From assembly GCA_000332255.1 (NCBI GenBank), contig KB235926.1:3935018-3999017 (forward strand): DNA of 64,000 nt. Direction: 5' to 3'. Below, one piece after another: positions 37,128-46,135 of this stretch (the first letter of the stretch is position 1; each line of letters begins with the position of its first letter). Source of the stretch: a cyanobacterium PCC 7702 (GTDB lineage Bacteria; Cyanobacteriota; Cyanobacteriia; Cyanobacteriales; Nostocaceae). The notes under the pieces are model-generated. The model did not search any database and was not told where the DNA came from. It saw only the letters and a program-made list of their open reading frames with translations. Position numbers and translations under genes: made by a program.

Positions 37128-38204
37128 ATGGTGAAAGTGTTTTTCAGAGGTTTAACTGTCCAGTTGCTCAATCCAAATCAACTATTTTCTGTGTTCCGTG
37201 TTTCTATAACGAAAGCTTTCTTAGCTGGATTGTGTTTGAGCTTATTTTTTGCTGCTTGTACGGCTAATAATTCTGCTAAAACTAACAACGTTACAGCAGC
37301 TGATAATCCTGGTAAGACCAAAACATCAGTAGTAAGATTTGGCTATCAAAAATCAGCCATTCTGCTCAAGAGCAAAGGAGTATTAGAAAAGCGCCTGCAA
37401 CCAGAAGGAGTATCTGTAGAATGGACGGAATTTCCCGCGGGTCCACAACTTTTAGAAGCAATGAATGTCGGTAGTATCGACTTTGGACATACAGGAGAGT
37501 CGCCTCCAATTTTTGCTCAAGCTGCAGGAGCTTCCTTGACATATATTGCGGGAATTGCACCTAGTCCTGCGAGTTCAGCTATTATTGTTCCTCAGACATC
37601 TCCAATCAAGTCAGTTACTGACCTCAAAGGTAAAAAAATTGCTTTTCAAAAAGGTTCTAGTGCTCATTACCTGCTAGTACAAATTTTGGAAAAATATGGT
37701 TTGAAATACAGTGACATTAAGCCGGCCTTTCTACCACTTGCTGATGCTCGTGCTGCTTTTGTTAAGGGTAGTGTTGATGCTTGGGTTATTTGGGATCCCT
37801 TTTATGCTGCAGCTTCAAAAACAATTAATGCTCGCGTATTGATTGACGGTAAGGGAATTACAAAACAGGGAGGATATTATTTAGCAAGTCGCAAGTTTGC
37901 GGTCGAAAATCAGCAAACGATTAAAGCGATTTTGGAAGAAATTAAAAAATTAGAAGATTGGTCTAGTAAAAATAGGCAAGCTGTAGCAGAAACTCTGGCT
38001 CCTGTGTTGGGAATTGATTTGGAAGCAATGAAAAAAGCTGTTAACAGGAAGCAATTTGGAATTGTGCCAATTAATGCCGAATTAATTGCTGCCCAGCAGG
38101 AAGTTGCAGATACTTTTTATCGGTTGAAATTAATACCTAAGCAAATTAATGTTAAAGAAGCAATGCTCACACCAGAAGAATATGCAGCTTTGTCACCATC
38201 TTAG
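37128..38204 (+). CDS. ssuA: Aliphatic sulfonate ABC transporter binding lipoprotein
   Basis: From ATG 37128, with ribosome site AGGAGAGGGAG (37107-37117) well spaced, the protein has 358 residues. A lipobox (LFFAAC, Cys44) follows the signal. The SsuA pattern is complete: VRFGYQKSAILLKSKGVLEKRL, WTEFPAGPQLLEAMNVGSIDFGHTGESPPIFAQAAG, and KGSVDAWVIWDPFYAA. It should deliver sulfonates to the SsuBC pair farther along. A closely similar paralogue (43213) is in the same island. The TTG at 37119 is too near the ribosome site. Confidence 0.92.
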   Translation: MVKVFFRGLTVQLLNPNQLFSVFRVSITKAFLAGLCLSLFFAACTANNSAKTNNVTAADNPGKTKTSVVRFGYQKSAILLKSKGVLEKRLQPEGVSVEWTEFPAGPQLLEAMNVGSIDFGHTGESPPIFAQAAGASLTYIAGIAPSPASSAIIVPQTSPIKSVTDLKGKKIAFQKGSSAHYLLVQILEKYGLKYSDIKPAFLPLADARAAFVKGSVDAWVIWDPFYAAASKTINARVLIDGKGITKQGGYYLASRKFAVENQQTIKAILEEIKKLEDWSSKNRQAVAETLAPVLGIDLEAMKKAVNRKQFGIVPINAELIAAQQEVADTFYRLKLIPKQINVKEAMLTPEEYAALSPS

Positions 38205-38230
38205 CTGTATTTTCTGAGTTAATATAACAA

Positions 38231-39070
38231 ATGTATTATCAGTTACCTATGATTAATCCTGCTGAGTTACTGAGCGATCGCTACGGCTTTAGCATTGGCA
38301 ATATACATACTTCCTGGAATGAAACTTTAGCAACACTGCTTTCCCATCGTTCCATTCGTGCTTATCTTCCCAAACCTTTGCCAGCAGGTACTTTAGAAAG
38401 CCTAATAGCAGCAGCGCAGTCTGCATCTACATCTTCTAATCTTCAGACGTGGAGTGTTGTAGCAATAGAAGACCCAGAACGCAAGGAAAAATTATCACAG
38501 CTAGCAGGAAATCAAGCGCACATTCAGCAGTGTCCGTTGTTTCTCGTTTGGTTAGCAGACTTGGCGCGTCTGACCTGTATTGCTGAAAATCTTGGCTCGC
38601 CCCATGAAGGTCTAGATTACCTAGAGATGTTTTTAACAGCAGTGATAGATGCTGCAATAGCAGCGCAAAATGCAGTTATTGCTGCTGAATCTGTGGGTTT
38701 GGGTACGGTGTATATTGGTGCCATGCGCAATCATCCAGAACGGGTGGCAAAGGTCATTGGTTTACCTCCTTACGTTTTTGCTGTGTTCGGTCTTTGTGTC
38801 GGTTATCCCGATCCAGCTGCTCAAGCTGCGATCAAGCCGCGTTTACCTCAAACTGCAGTCTTGCACCGGGAAACGTATCAGCTAGCACAACAAGTAGGCG
38901 CGATCGCCTGCTATGACAAAGTTATGAAAGACTTTTACTCCCAACGGCAGATGAACTTTCCAGGCAATTGGTCAGAGCATTCTGTCAAAAGAATAGCTTC
39001 TGCTCAATCCTTATCTGGACGTGACAGGTTGCGCGAAGCTTTGAACAACCTTGGTTTGAAACTGCTGTAA
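38231..39070 (+). CDS. Nitroreductase-family FMN oxidoreductase (NfsA-like)
   Basis: The 279-residue protein has the flavin-binding start SHRSIRAYLPKPLP (about 37-50), QSASTSSNLQTWSVV, and AAQNAVIAAESVGLGTVYIGAMRNHPERVAKVIGLPPYVFAVFGLCVGYP, as in NADPH-dependent NfsA-type reductases. It lies 26 nt after ssuA1 and is surely co-transcribed. NfsA-like enzymes can supply reduced flavin; here it may feed the flavin-dependent SfnB-like enzyme downstream (inference). Confidence 0.88.
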   Translation: MYYQLPMINPAELLSDRYGFSIGNIHTSWNETLATLLSHRSIRAYLPKPLPAGTLESLIAAAQSASTSSNLQTWSVVAIEDPERKEKLSQLAGNQAHIQQCPLFLVWLADLARLTCIAENLGSPHEGLDYLEMFLTAVIDAAIAAQNAVIAAESVGLGTVYIGAMRNHPERVAKVIGLPPYVFAVFGLCVGYPDPAAQAAIKPRLPQTAVLHRETYQLAQQVGAIACYDKVMKDFYSQRQMNFPGNWSEHSVKRIASAQSLSGRDRLREALNNLGLKLL

Positions 39071-39453
39071 TCAAACTAACTTCTTTAGTTTATGTCCTTT
39101 TCCTCCAAAGTTCTCCTCAACTGAGAATCTGTGGGATCCCTTTTGTTGACTTTTATTAAAATAATGAGATAGGGCTGTTTGGCCTTTCTGGAAAAATAAA
39201 TTGTTCGAGAAGTGCCACACCCTTATCTCTAAGTTACCAGCGATCGCCGCCAACCTCTCCATTTCACAAAATAAAATTAATGTCAACTCTCTAAAAAAGT
39301 ATTGATTATAAATTTTGATTGTTGCCCGTAGTTCTTTCTAGAGGAGTATACGGTTATCCACCCTGTTTTTGGACTCAGAATTTGTAATAATTGTTAAGTG
39401 ATTTTTATAAAAATTAACATAACTAGTGGCAGATTTTGAGGAAAACCCCACCC

Positions 39454-40035
39454 ATGCTCAAGTTCCATGCTTCTCAAAATTTGACAATGACCGTGCTCAA
39501 CCAAGCAATTTCTATTGAGCACTATCTGCGTCAACCACAACGTTTGGTTCAAGCTGTCACTGCTCGCACCCAACTGGAGCAGCTTGGTCCATCCGAATTT
39601 CGCCTCAAGCTTCGTCCTCTGAAGTTTATGACGTTCAGTATTGAACCTATAGTAGATTTACAGGTTGTGGCTGGTGCGGACGGGACGATTTACCTGCGAT
39701 CGCAAACATGTAAGATTCGTGGAGCTGAGTACCTGCAAAAGTCCTTTATCTTCAATCTTGCAGGCAAGTTATCCCACCAGAACATCGGAGCTGCCACAAT
39801 GTTAAAAGGAACAGCTGACCTCACAGTGCAACTAGAATTACCACCAGCTTTACAGCTAACACCCAAGCCAATTCTCGAAACTGCAGGAAATGCCCTTCTC
39901 AACGGTATTCTTATAACTATGAAAAACCGCCTGGAACGTCAGCTGTTGCAAGATTATCATCTTTGGGTACAGACAACTACAGCAATGGGCGCAGAAGCTT
40001 CTAACGTTGTACCAATGGGAAGTCCAGTTAGTTAA
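39454..40035 (+). CDS. DUF1997-family protein
   Basis: A 193-residue soluble protein, with ATG 39454 preferred over a TTG at 39436. Sequence features LKFHASQNLTMTVLNQAISIEHYLRQPQRLVQAVTARTQLEQLGPSEFRLKLRPLKFMTFSIEPIVDLQVV suggest an SRPBCC-like lipid- or pigment-binding fold, and DUF1997 proteins are conserved in cyanobacteria and plastids. It lies more than 380 nt after the nitroreductase, so its link with sulfur uptake is uncertain. Confidence 0.75.
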   Translation: MLKFHASQNLTMTVLNQAISIEHYLRQPQRLVQAVTARTQLEQLGPSEFRLKLRPLKFMTFSIEPIVDLQVVAGADGTIYLRSQTCKIRGAEYLQKSFIFNLAGKLSHQNIGAATMLKGTADLTVQLELPPALQLTPKPILETAGNALLNGILITMKNRLERQLLQDYHLWVQTTTAMGAEASNVVPMGSPVS

Positions 40036-40343
40036 ATCTTGTGGAACAATTATCACAGCAGTTAAGTTGCATCTTAGCTTTCACGCCAGGGGTGCTCTAA
40101 ACAGAGGGTGTCCGACTCAGCACATCGCCAATTTTGTCAACAATTTCGAAAATTTAATATTCCTCAGAAACAAAAAGATCTTCACCTGGAGTAACAATCA
40201 TAACAACTTCCGGATGAAAACTAGAAGGGACAAGATCAAGCTCCAGGACAACTAATGTGATTTCGAGCACAGCGGGAGCAATCTTTAAATCAGGTATCTA
40301 CTACGCCCGTCTTTTGGCAGAAATTTCTCCACGCCTCAAAACA

Positions 40344-40410
40344 GGAGATTTAATAAAGTTTGCACTCTCGGAATTTGTCTCCATAAATAAATTCAAGGGC
40401 TTGAGACCAT
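40344..40410 (+). repeat. 67-nt inverted repeat, right copy
   Basis: Same 67-nt unit as 30322-30388 in opposite orientation (7 mismatches, no gaps). Together the copies bracket about 10 kb with eight genes of the island. Confidence 0.85.
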
Positions 40411-40549
40411 GGCATTAAAAATTACACTCTTCCCTTCTGTCCCCTGCCTTGTGCCTTTCTTCTGGTAAAGATTCTAACTGTGTAATGCTAAGAAATTTAA
40501 CCTCCTTGCCTTTTTAGGAAAACTATGCAAAACTATTATCAATATAAAA

Positions 40550-40575
40550 TACTATAAATCTACCGATTTACTGTA
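40550..40575 (+). promoter_or_regulatory. Island element, copy 3
   Basis: TACTATA and TACTGTA boxes 19 nt apart around the perfect dyad TAAATC-TACC-GATTTA. It lies 331 nt upstream of ssuB. Confidence 0.75.
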
Positions 40576-40905
40576 TTTAAGCTAGCCTTAAAATAAAACG
40601 AAGGCTAAGGAGTCCGTTATTTGGAAAATTTCAAGTCAGGGTAATTTGAAGTGAAACGTTGTTAGAGTTAGATACTCTTAAAGGTTTGAAGTATGCAAGA
40701 AAGATTGCAAAGGAAGTTATCTGGACGCGTCTAGGTGTAATTAACGATAGAAGGTAGGAAATTTCTTCACCACTTCATAAGACATTCAACCGGTCAAACT
40801 GAAGCAGAGTTAATACCAAAATTGCCACTAGAGTTCAGCATTTTTAGTTTGATTGCAGTCGTGTCTCGATGCAGGCAAGGTCTAAAGATTGGAGGATAAT
40901 TTGGC

Positions 40906-41712
40906 ATGGGATCTCAAGTGCGGGGAATGCATTTAAAACTCGAAGGACTAAGAAAATCCTTCGGGACAAAAACAGTTTTGCAGGGCATAGATTTAGAGGT
41001 ATTACCAGGAGAATTTGTAGCGATCGTCGGTCGTAGTGGATGTGGAAAGAGTACTATGCTACGCCTGATTGCTGGATTAGATACTCCTAATGGAGGAGCT
41101 GTCTTTTTGAATGGCAAACAATCCCATGGAATCGATCCAGCAGTAAGGATGATGTTTCAAGATGCACGCCTGTTACCTTGGCAACCAGTACTGGCAAATG
41201 TGGAATTAGGATTATTGGGTTCTACATCCAAAGTACATGTAAGGCAAAATGCTTTACAAGTTCTGCGTGCTGTGGGTTTAGAAGATCGCGCTCATGAATG
41301 GCCTGCAGTCCTTTCTGGTGGACAACGCCAGCGGGTAGCTTTAGCCAGAGCATTGGCTAGTAAACCTCTATTGTTGCTTTTGGATGAGCCATTGGGCGCT
41401 TTAGATGCATTAACACGCATTGAAATGCAGCAATTGCTAGAAGATTTATGGCAGCAACAGGGGTTTACTGCATTGCTAATTACCCATGATGTGGAAGAAG
41501 CAGTAGTTCTTGCAGACCGAGTAGTTTTAATTGAAAAAGGTCTAATTGGCATGGATGTAAAGATTTCTCTACCCCGTCCCAGACAAAGGGGAGATGCGGA
41601 ATTTGCACAAACAGTAGAAAAGATTTTACAGCGTGTCATGGGCAAACCAGAAAGGAACGAATACGAGCATAATCTGGAAAATGCTTTGTCGTTAACTTCG
41701 GTGCAGGGATGA
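40906..41712 (+). CDS. ssuB: Sulfonate ABC transporter ATPase
   Basis: The 268-residue ATPase has Walker [12 protein letters not shown] (about 42-52), [20 protein letters not shown] (Q-loop), the signature [15 protein letters not shown] (about 136-150), Walker [13 protein letters not shown] and H-loop [20 protein letters not shown] is typical of SsuB/TauB. It is the only ATPase of the island, so all three binding proteins would have to share it or use another. It is followed after about 50 nt by the SfnB-like gene. Confidence 0.93.
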   Translation: MGSQVRGMHLKLEGLRKSFGTKTVLQGIDLEVLPGEFVAIVGRSGCGKSTMLRLIAGLDTPNGGAVFLNGKQSHGIDPAVRMMFQDARLLPWQPVLANVELGLLGSTSKVHVRQNALQVLRAVGLEDRAHEWPAVLSGGQRQRVALARALASKPLLLLLDEPLGALDALTRIEMQQLLEDLWQQQGFTALLITHDVEEAVVLADRVVLIEKGLIGMDVKISLPRPRQRGDAEFAQTVEKILQRVMGKPERNEYEHNLENALSLTSVQG

Positions 41713-41763
41713 TACATGTAGCGAAAGCTACTTGCAATTCACGAGCAAAAAGAAAATAGAGCT

Positions 41764-42951
41764 ATGGTGCAATACTTAGTCAAAGAAGAATTGAAAGATT
41801 GGATAGGAATCGCTTCTTCTATATCTGCTCAACTAAGCACTAATGCTGTAGAACGGGATACACAAGCAGGACTACCAGAGCAAGAAATTAAACTGTTGCG
41901 CGAAAACGGTCTTCTACCTTTGGTAGTTCCCACAGAATATGGTGGTGTAGGAGCTACCTGGATAGAAGCATTAAAAATTGTCCAATTACTTTCCCAAGCT
42001 GATGGCTCTATTGGCCAGTTGTATGGCAATCATCTTAACTTAACAACTTTGGCTCACGTAAGCGGAACTCCTGAGCAAAAACAGAGATACTACCAGGAAA
42101 CAGCTGCCAACAATCTATTTTGGGCCAATGCCATCAATACGCGGGATACCAGACTGAAAATCGTTCCAGATGGCGAACACTTTCGCGTCCACGGTACCAA
42201 GAGTTTCGGTACGGGTATAGCGATCGCCGATATGCGGGTATTCTCTGCTATCCAAGACGGCGTCGAAACTCCTTTATTTTTCATTATCCCCAAAGACAGA
42301 AACGGCGTAGTTTCTCAGCAAGATTGGGATAATTTCGGCCAGCGACGCACCGATAGCAACACCTTCTCCTTCCATGATGTCTTGGTAAAAAAAGATGAAG
42401 TTCTGGGATATCCCCATCCTCCTGAACATGCTTTTTCGACATTTTTGGGAATCATCGCTCAGTTAACCAAAACCTACGTCTACCTGGGAATTGCTCAAGG
42501 AGCATTATTAGCAGCAAAACAGTATACTCTTACCCAAACTAGACCCTGGATTACATCTGGGGTAGAACGCGCCGCCGCCGATCCCTACATTCTCCATCAC
42601 TATGGAGAACTGTGGACACAACTGCAAGCAGCTATTGCTTTGAGCGATCGCGTTGCAGTGGAAGTCCAACAAGCATGGAATAAAGATATCAACTTAACTT
42701 CCCAGGAACGGGGAGAAGTCGCGATTTCAGTATTTGCAGCTAAAGCCTTTGCAAGCAAAGTCGGTATAGACATTACCAACCGCATCTTTGAAGTCATGGG
42801 AACTCGTTCTACAGCTACTAAGTATGGCTTTGACCGTTACTGGCGCGATCTCCGCACCTTTACACTGCACGATCCCTTAGATTACAAGTTGCGCGATATA
42901 GGTAATTGGGTACTTAACCAAGAGTTACCACTTGTGACCCAATACTCTTAA
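41764..42951 (+). CDS. SfnB/DszC-like flavin-dependent monooxygenase (acyl-CoA dehydrogenase fold)
   Basis: A 395-residue protein of the acyl-CoA dehydrogenase superfamily: EQEIKLLRENGLLPLVVPTEYGGVGATWIEAL (about 38-69), SQADGSIGQLYGNHL, GTKSFGTGIAIADMRVFSA, and a C-terminal helix bundle with FEVMGTRSTATKYGFDRYWRDLRTFTLHDPLDYK. It lacks the acyl-CoA dehydrogenase catalytic Glu context and matches the SfnB/DszC type, which uses reduced flavin to oxidise organosulfur compounds and release sulfite. It lies between ssuB and ssuA2, which fits that role. Confidence 0.82.
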   Translation: MVQYLVKEELKDWIGIASSISAQLSTNAVERDTQAGLPEQEIKLLRENGLLPLVVPTEYGGVGATWIEALKIVQLLSQADGSIGQLYGNHLNLTTLAHVSGTPEQKQRYYQETAANNLFWANAINTRDTRLKIVPDGEHFRVHGTKSFGTGIAIADMRVFSAIQDGVETPLFFIIPKDRNGVVSQQDWDNFGQRRTDSNTFSFHDVLVKKDEVLGYPHPPEHAFSTFLGIIAQLTKTYVYLGIAQGALLAAKQYTLTQTRPWITSGVERAAADPYILHHYGELWTQLQAAIALSDRVAVEVQQAWNKDINLTSQERGEVAISVFAAKAFASKVGIDITNRIFEVMGTRSTATKYGFDRYWRDLRTFTLHDPLDYKLRDIGNWVLNQELPLVTQYS

Positions 42952-43085
42952 ACCACAACAACTGTTGCCGCAGTAATCTCCTCATCCTTGTCAGGTGGGC
43001 TAAAACTCCCGCCTTATTTCCTTACACTCGATTCCGCCAAAAACTTCCACATTGGACTTGATTCCGGTCCCGACTACTCTATTTC

Positions 43086-43145
43086 TCATCTCTACGAGAA
43101 GCCGCGCGACGCGACGCGAGCCCTCGCCGCGTCTACGCTACAGCA
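43086..43145. repeat. GC-rich dispersed repeat
   Basis: Runs from ctctacgagaagccgcgcga through gacgcgagccctcgcc to tctacgctac. It shares the start (ctctacgagaagcc) with the element at 45541. It fills much of the gap between the SfnB-like gene and ssuA2. Confidence 0.6.
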
Positions 43146-43212
43146 GCCACAAGTCTAGTCCAGTTCTCAAGGTGCTTATCTGCTCAATTCGCATTATTCG
43201 CTACTTGGCCTT

Positions 43213-44289
43213 ATGCAAAATTTGCAAACAAAATCTCCATTCCGGCAACATCGCCGCATTACTCGCCGTTACATTTTTTTTGCTCTCGGTTATACTCTTG
43301 TACTATCTACTATCTTGTTCGGTTGCCACAAACTAGAAAATAAAACTCAGTCGCAAGTTCTTTCATCAAATAGCAAAAATAAAGTAGTACGTATAGTCCG
43401 TTCTAAACAACTCACCGCCTTAGCAGTACTGGAAAAGCAAGGCAATTTGCAAAAAAGATTGCAATCTCTCGGATATAAACTAGAGTGGCCAGAATTTGCT
43501 GCTGGACCGCAACAATTAGAAGCCCTGAATGCAGGTAATCTTGATATTGCATCCACCGCAGAGTCCCCCCCTATCTTTGCACAAGCAGCAGGAACTCCTT
43601 TGGTTTATTTGTCTGCTAATTCTCCCGATCCCAAAGCAGTTTCGCTTTTAGTTCCTCTCAACTTGCCAATTAAAAGCGTCCGCGACCTGAAAGGGAAAAA
43701 AGTAGCTTTTCAAAAAGCATCCATCGGTCATTATCTTTTAGTCAAAGCTTTAGAAAAAGAAGGACTGAAATTAACTGATGTCAAATCAGTTTACCTTCCA
43801 CCCCCAGATGCAAATGTAGCTTTTAGTCAAGGAAAAGTAGATGCTTGGTTTATTTGGGAACCGTTTGTGACCAGAAACGTGCAAAAGAAAATTGGCCGGG
43901 TTTTGATAGATGGTAGTAATTTACGAGATAGCAATAACTTTTACTCCACCTCGCGCCAATTTTATCAAGAAAATAAAGAGGTAATTAAAGTATTCCTAGA
44001 GGAACTGCAAAAAGCACAAATTTGGTCTAAAAATCACCCGAAGGAAATGGCACAATTACTTGCTCCAGTAACTCAATTGGATGTACCAACTCTGGAAAAA
44101 ATGCACAGAAAGTATCAATTTGAATTAGTACCAATCACTGAAAAAATTATTAAAAAACAACAAGAAGTAGCAGATAAATGGTACAGCTTGGGGCTGATAC
44201 CCAAAAGGGTCAATGTGCGAGATGGTTTTTTGACCCCCGAACAATATGCGGAAATTACTCCTAAAGACATATTAGCTAAAAATAATTAG
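43213..44289 (+). CDS. Aliphatic sulfonate ABC transporter binding lipoprotein, paralogue
   Basis: A 358-residue SsuA-type binding protein with lipobox TILFGC (Cys38) and the same core as the 37128 gene: VRIVRSKQLTALAVLEKQGNLQKRL, WPEFAAGPQQLEALNAGNLDIASTAESPPIFAQAAG, and QGKVDAWFIWEPFV. The two clearly derive from duplication, but they differ at positions lining the binding site (FGHTGES against IASTAES), so they may have different ligand ranges. The nearest partner is ssuC, 343 nt downstream. Confidence 0.9.
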   Translation: MQNLQTKSPFRQHRRITRRYIFFALGYTLVLSTILFGCHKLENKTQSQVLSSNSKNKVVRIVRSKQLTALAVLEKQGNLQKRLQSLGYKLEWPEFAAGPQQLEALNAGNLDIASTAESPPIFAQAAGTPLVYLSANSPDPKAVSLLVPLNLPIKSVRDLKGKKVAFQKASIGHYLLVKALEKEGLKLTDVKSVYLPPPDANVAFSQGKVDAWFIWEPFVTRNVQKKIGRVLIDGSNLRDSNNFYSTSRQFYQENKEVIKVFLEELQKAQIWSKNHPKEMAQLLAPVTQLDVPTLEKMHRKYQFELVPITEKIIKKQQEVADKWYSLGLIPKRVNVRDGFLTPEQYAEITPKDILAKNN

Positions 44290-44632
44290 AAAGTAAATAG
44301 GAGTAGCAATAATAGAAATAGAATAACTAATTTTTGTTTGATGTAATTACTATATTTTCCATATTTAAAAATCAAAATTTTACATTTGAATGACTAGTCT
44401 TATTCGAGGAAAAAATTGAACATTAAAAACACTTCTTATATAGACTATGATTTATTAATTCGGAAGTTATTGAGAATCAAAAATGCATAGCTAATTTATT
44501 TTTTTAAACCAGTTATTCCTAACAATATAGATATTAAGGAAGCTATGCTGACACTAGAAATCCTGAGTAATAAATAGCATACAGAGTTTGGAATATTATC
44601 CGTATTTACAGCTTCAGGACAGGAGTTCACGC
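44290..44632. other. AT-rich intergenic region before ssuC
   Basis: Nothing recognised apart from the ssuC ribosome site AGGAG at 44621-44625. No island element copy is seen here. Confidence 0.4.
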
Positions 44633-45481
44633 ATGAAAAATTTTTCTTCTCTTTCTGGCTATTTTCCGCACATAAAAAAGACCAAAAAACAAAAGTTACT
44701 ACTTAAAATTCTCAAAAATCGCCATGTGCAATCTCTGATTCCCTGGGCTGTACCCATATCACTCATCATTGTGTGGCAAATATTATCTAATATAGGCTTG
44801 ATTCCCAGCAGAATATTACCCGCACCGTTAGCTGTAGTTGGTGCTGCAATTCAATTAGCTAAAACAGGAGAATTATTTCGCAATATTGGTGTTAGTGCAA
44901 CTCGTGCTGTTTCTGGTTTTTTAATTGGTGGAGGTATCGGGTTTGCTTTGGGATTGCTAAATGGAATTTCTCCTGTTGCTGAAAAATTGTTAGATACTTC
45001 TTTACAAATGCTCCGCAACATTCCCAATTTAGCTTTAATTCCTTTGGTAATTTTATGGTTTGGTATTGGGGATGAAGCTAGATTATTTCTTGTTTCTTTA
45101 GGTGTTATGTTTCCCATCTATTTAAATACTTTTCATGGAATTCGTAGTGTCGATCCGGGATTAATTGAAATGGGGAAGATTTATGGGTTAAATCCCTTGG
45201 GCTTATTTTGGCGAATTATTTTACCCGGGGCGATGTCTTCCATCTTGGTGGGTGTTCGTTATTCTTTAGGTATTATGTGGTTGACTTTGATTGTCGCAGA
45301 AACTATAGCTGCTGATTCTGGTATTGGCTATATGGCTATGAATGCCAGAGAATTCATGCAAACTGATGTCGTAGTTTTAAGTATTTTACTATACGCTTTG
45401 TTTGGAAAATTAGCGGATGTTATTGCCAGAGCACTCGAGAATTATTGGTTGCAGTGGAATCCCAACTACCTTAAGAACTAG
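44633..45481 (+). CDS. ssuC: Sulfonate ABC transporter permease
   Basis: A 282-residue inner-membrane permease with about six segments. The ABC-interaction loop is EMGKIYGLNPLGLFWRIILPGAMSSILVGVRYSLG, and the start VPISLIIVWQILSNIGLIPSRILPAP is typical of SsuC/TauC/NrtB. I used the ATG at 44633 because AGGAG lies 7 nt upstream. It completes the transporter with ssuB and the ssuA proteins, but is separated from ssuB by two genes. Confidence 0.92.
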   Translation: MKNFSSLSGYFPHIKKTKKQKLLLKILKNRHVQSLIPWAVPISLIIVWQILSNIGLIPSRILPAPLAVVGAAIQLAKTGELFRNIGVSATRAVSGFLIGGGIGFALGLLNGISPVAEKLLDTSLQMLRNIPNLALIPLVILWFGIGDEARLFLVSLGVMFPIYLNTFHGIRSVDPGLIEMGKIYGLNPLGLFWRIILPGAMSSILVGVRYSLGIMWLTLIVAETIAADSGIGYMAMNAREFMQTDVVVLSILLYALFGKLADVIARALENYWLQWNPNYLKN

Positions 45482-45501
45482 ACAAGAAGAAAAATTTAAA
45501 G

Positions 45502-45527
45502 TACTTTAAATCTATCGTGTTATTGTA
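45502..45527 (+). promoter_or_regulatory. Island element, copy 4
   Basis: TACTTTA and TATTGTA boxes 19 nt apart around AATCTATC. It stands between ssuC and a small membrane-protein gene. It is the most diverged copy. Confidence 0.6.
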
Positions 45528-45540
45528 TTTATTTTTCTAG

Positions 45541-45570
45541 CTTCTCTACGAGAAGCCACGCGAGCGCGTG
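45541..45570. repeat. GC-rich dispersed repeat
   Basis: Begins ctctacgagaagccacgcga and has the same head as the repeat at 43086. Confidence 0.5.
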
Positions 45571-45591
45571 TTTACACAGGAGCAATAAAAA

Positions 45592-45816
45592 GTGGCATTA
45601 TTAATTTCCCGTGTTCGAAAAGAAAATCGCAACCAAAGGTGGAAGCCAACTTTAGTATGGCGTGTCAAAGCCTATACAACAGTATTTGGGATTATGGTTT
45701 TGACATTTACTAGTTTGGGCTTTTTATACATTTATGAGTTGGGGAGTGAGTTGCTAGCAGCAATCAAAAAGGGTAGGGCGGAAAATCAAGAATGGGAGAG
45801 TTTACAAAGCAAGTGA
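45592..45816 (+). CDS. Small single-helix membrane protein
   Basis: A 74-residue protein starting at GTG 45592, with GGAG about 9 nt upstream. A basic N-terminus (SRVRKENRNQRWKPTLVWRVKAY) precedes one membrane helix (TTVFGIMVLTFTSLGFLYIYELG, about 29-51) and a charged tail. By the positive-inside rule the N-terminus is cytoplasmic. No family recognised. Element copy 4 immediately upstream hints that it is regulated with the sulfonate genes. Confidence 0.55.
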   Translation: MALLISRVRKENRNQRWKPTLVWRVKAYTTVFGIMVLTFTSLGFLYIYELGSELLAAIKKGRAENQEWESLQSK

Positions 45817-46135
45817 CGGAATTGCAAAAACTGGGGATTGTTTTTCATGCGATCGCACTCGCCAGGTACTGAAAATAGAGACAGAATTTATCTAGTCTGT
45901 GTACACAGTTATGCAAGCAGCGTCAGGTTTATTTTGCAGATATGGCTGTATCAAATTTTTTTGCTAAAACACTCCAGTTTCGCTTCTAGTAGCATTAAAT
46001 TTGCTAGATAGCTACTGGAGTGGTTGATTGTGCTGCTACTGATTGTATTGTTAGCTGGTGCAAGAAGTACTTGAAGTTTGGTTTTGCTTGTAGCGAGCAC
46101 GCTTTGTTGGGATTACTGTAGTTTCTACAGCTTGC
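45817..46135. other. Convergent intergenic region with a large stem-loop
   Basis: ACTCCAGT (45971-45978) pairs with ACTGGAGT (46014-46021) around a loop with further short complementarity (TAGCA/TGCTA). No T-tract follows. It may still end transcription from both sides; otherwise nothing is recognised. Confidence 0.4.

Larger units (their letters stand above)
40036..40905. other. 870-nt intergenic region before ssuB
   Basis: It contains the right 67-nt inverted repeat (40344-40410) and island element copy 3 (40550-40575). The rest shows no credible gene. About 330 nt separate the element from the ssuB start, so a long leader or an undetected short gene is possible. Confidence 0.5.

Noticed and set aside
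40576-40905. Short peptide leader before ssuB
   Set aside because: Short frames with weak ribosome sites exist, but none shows conserved or sulfur amino acid-rich content.
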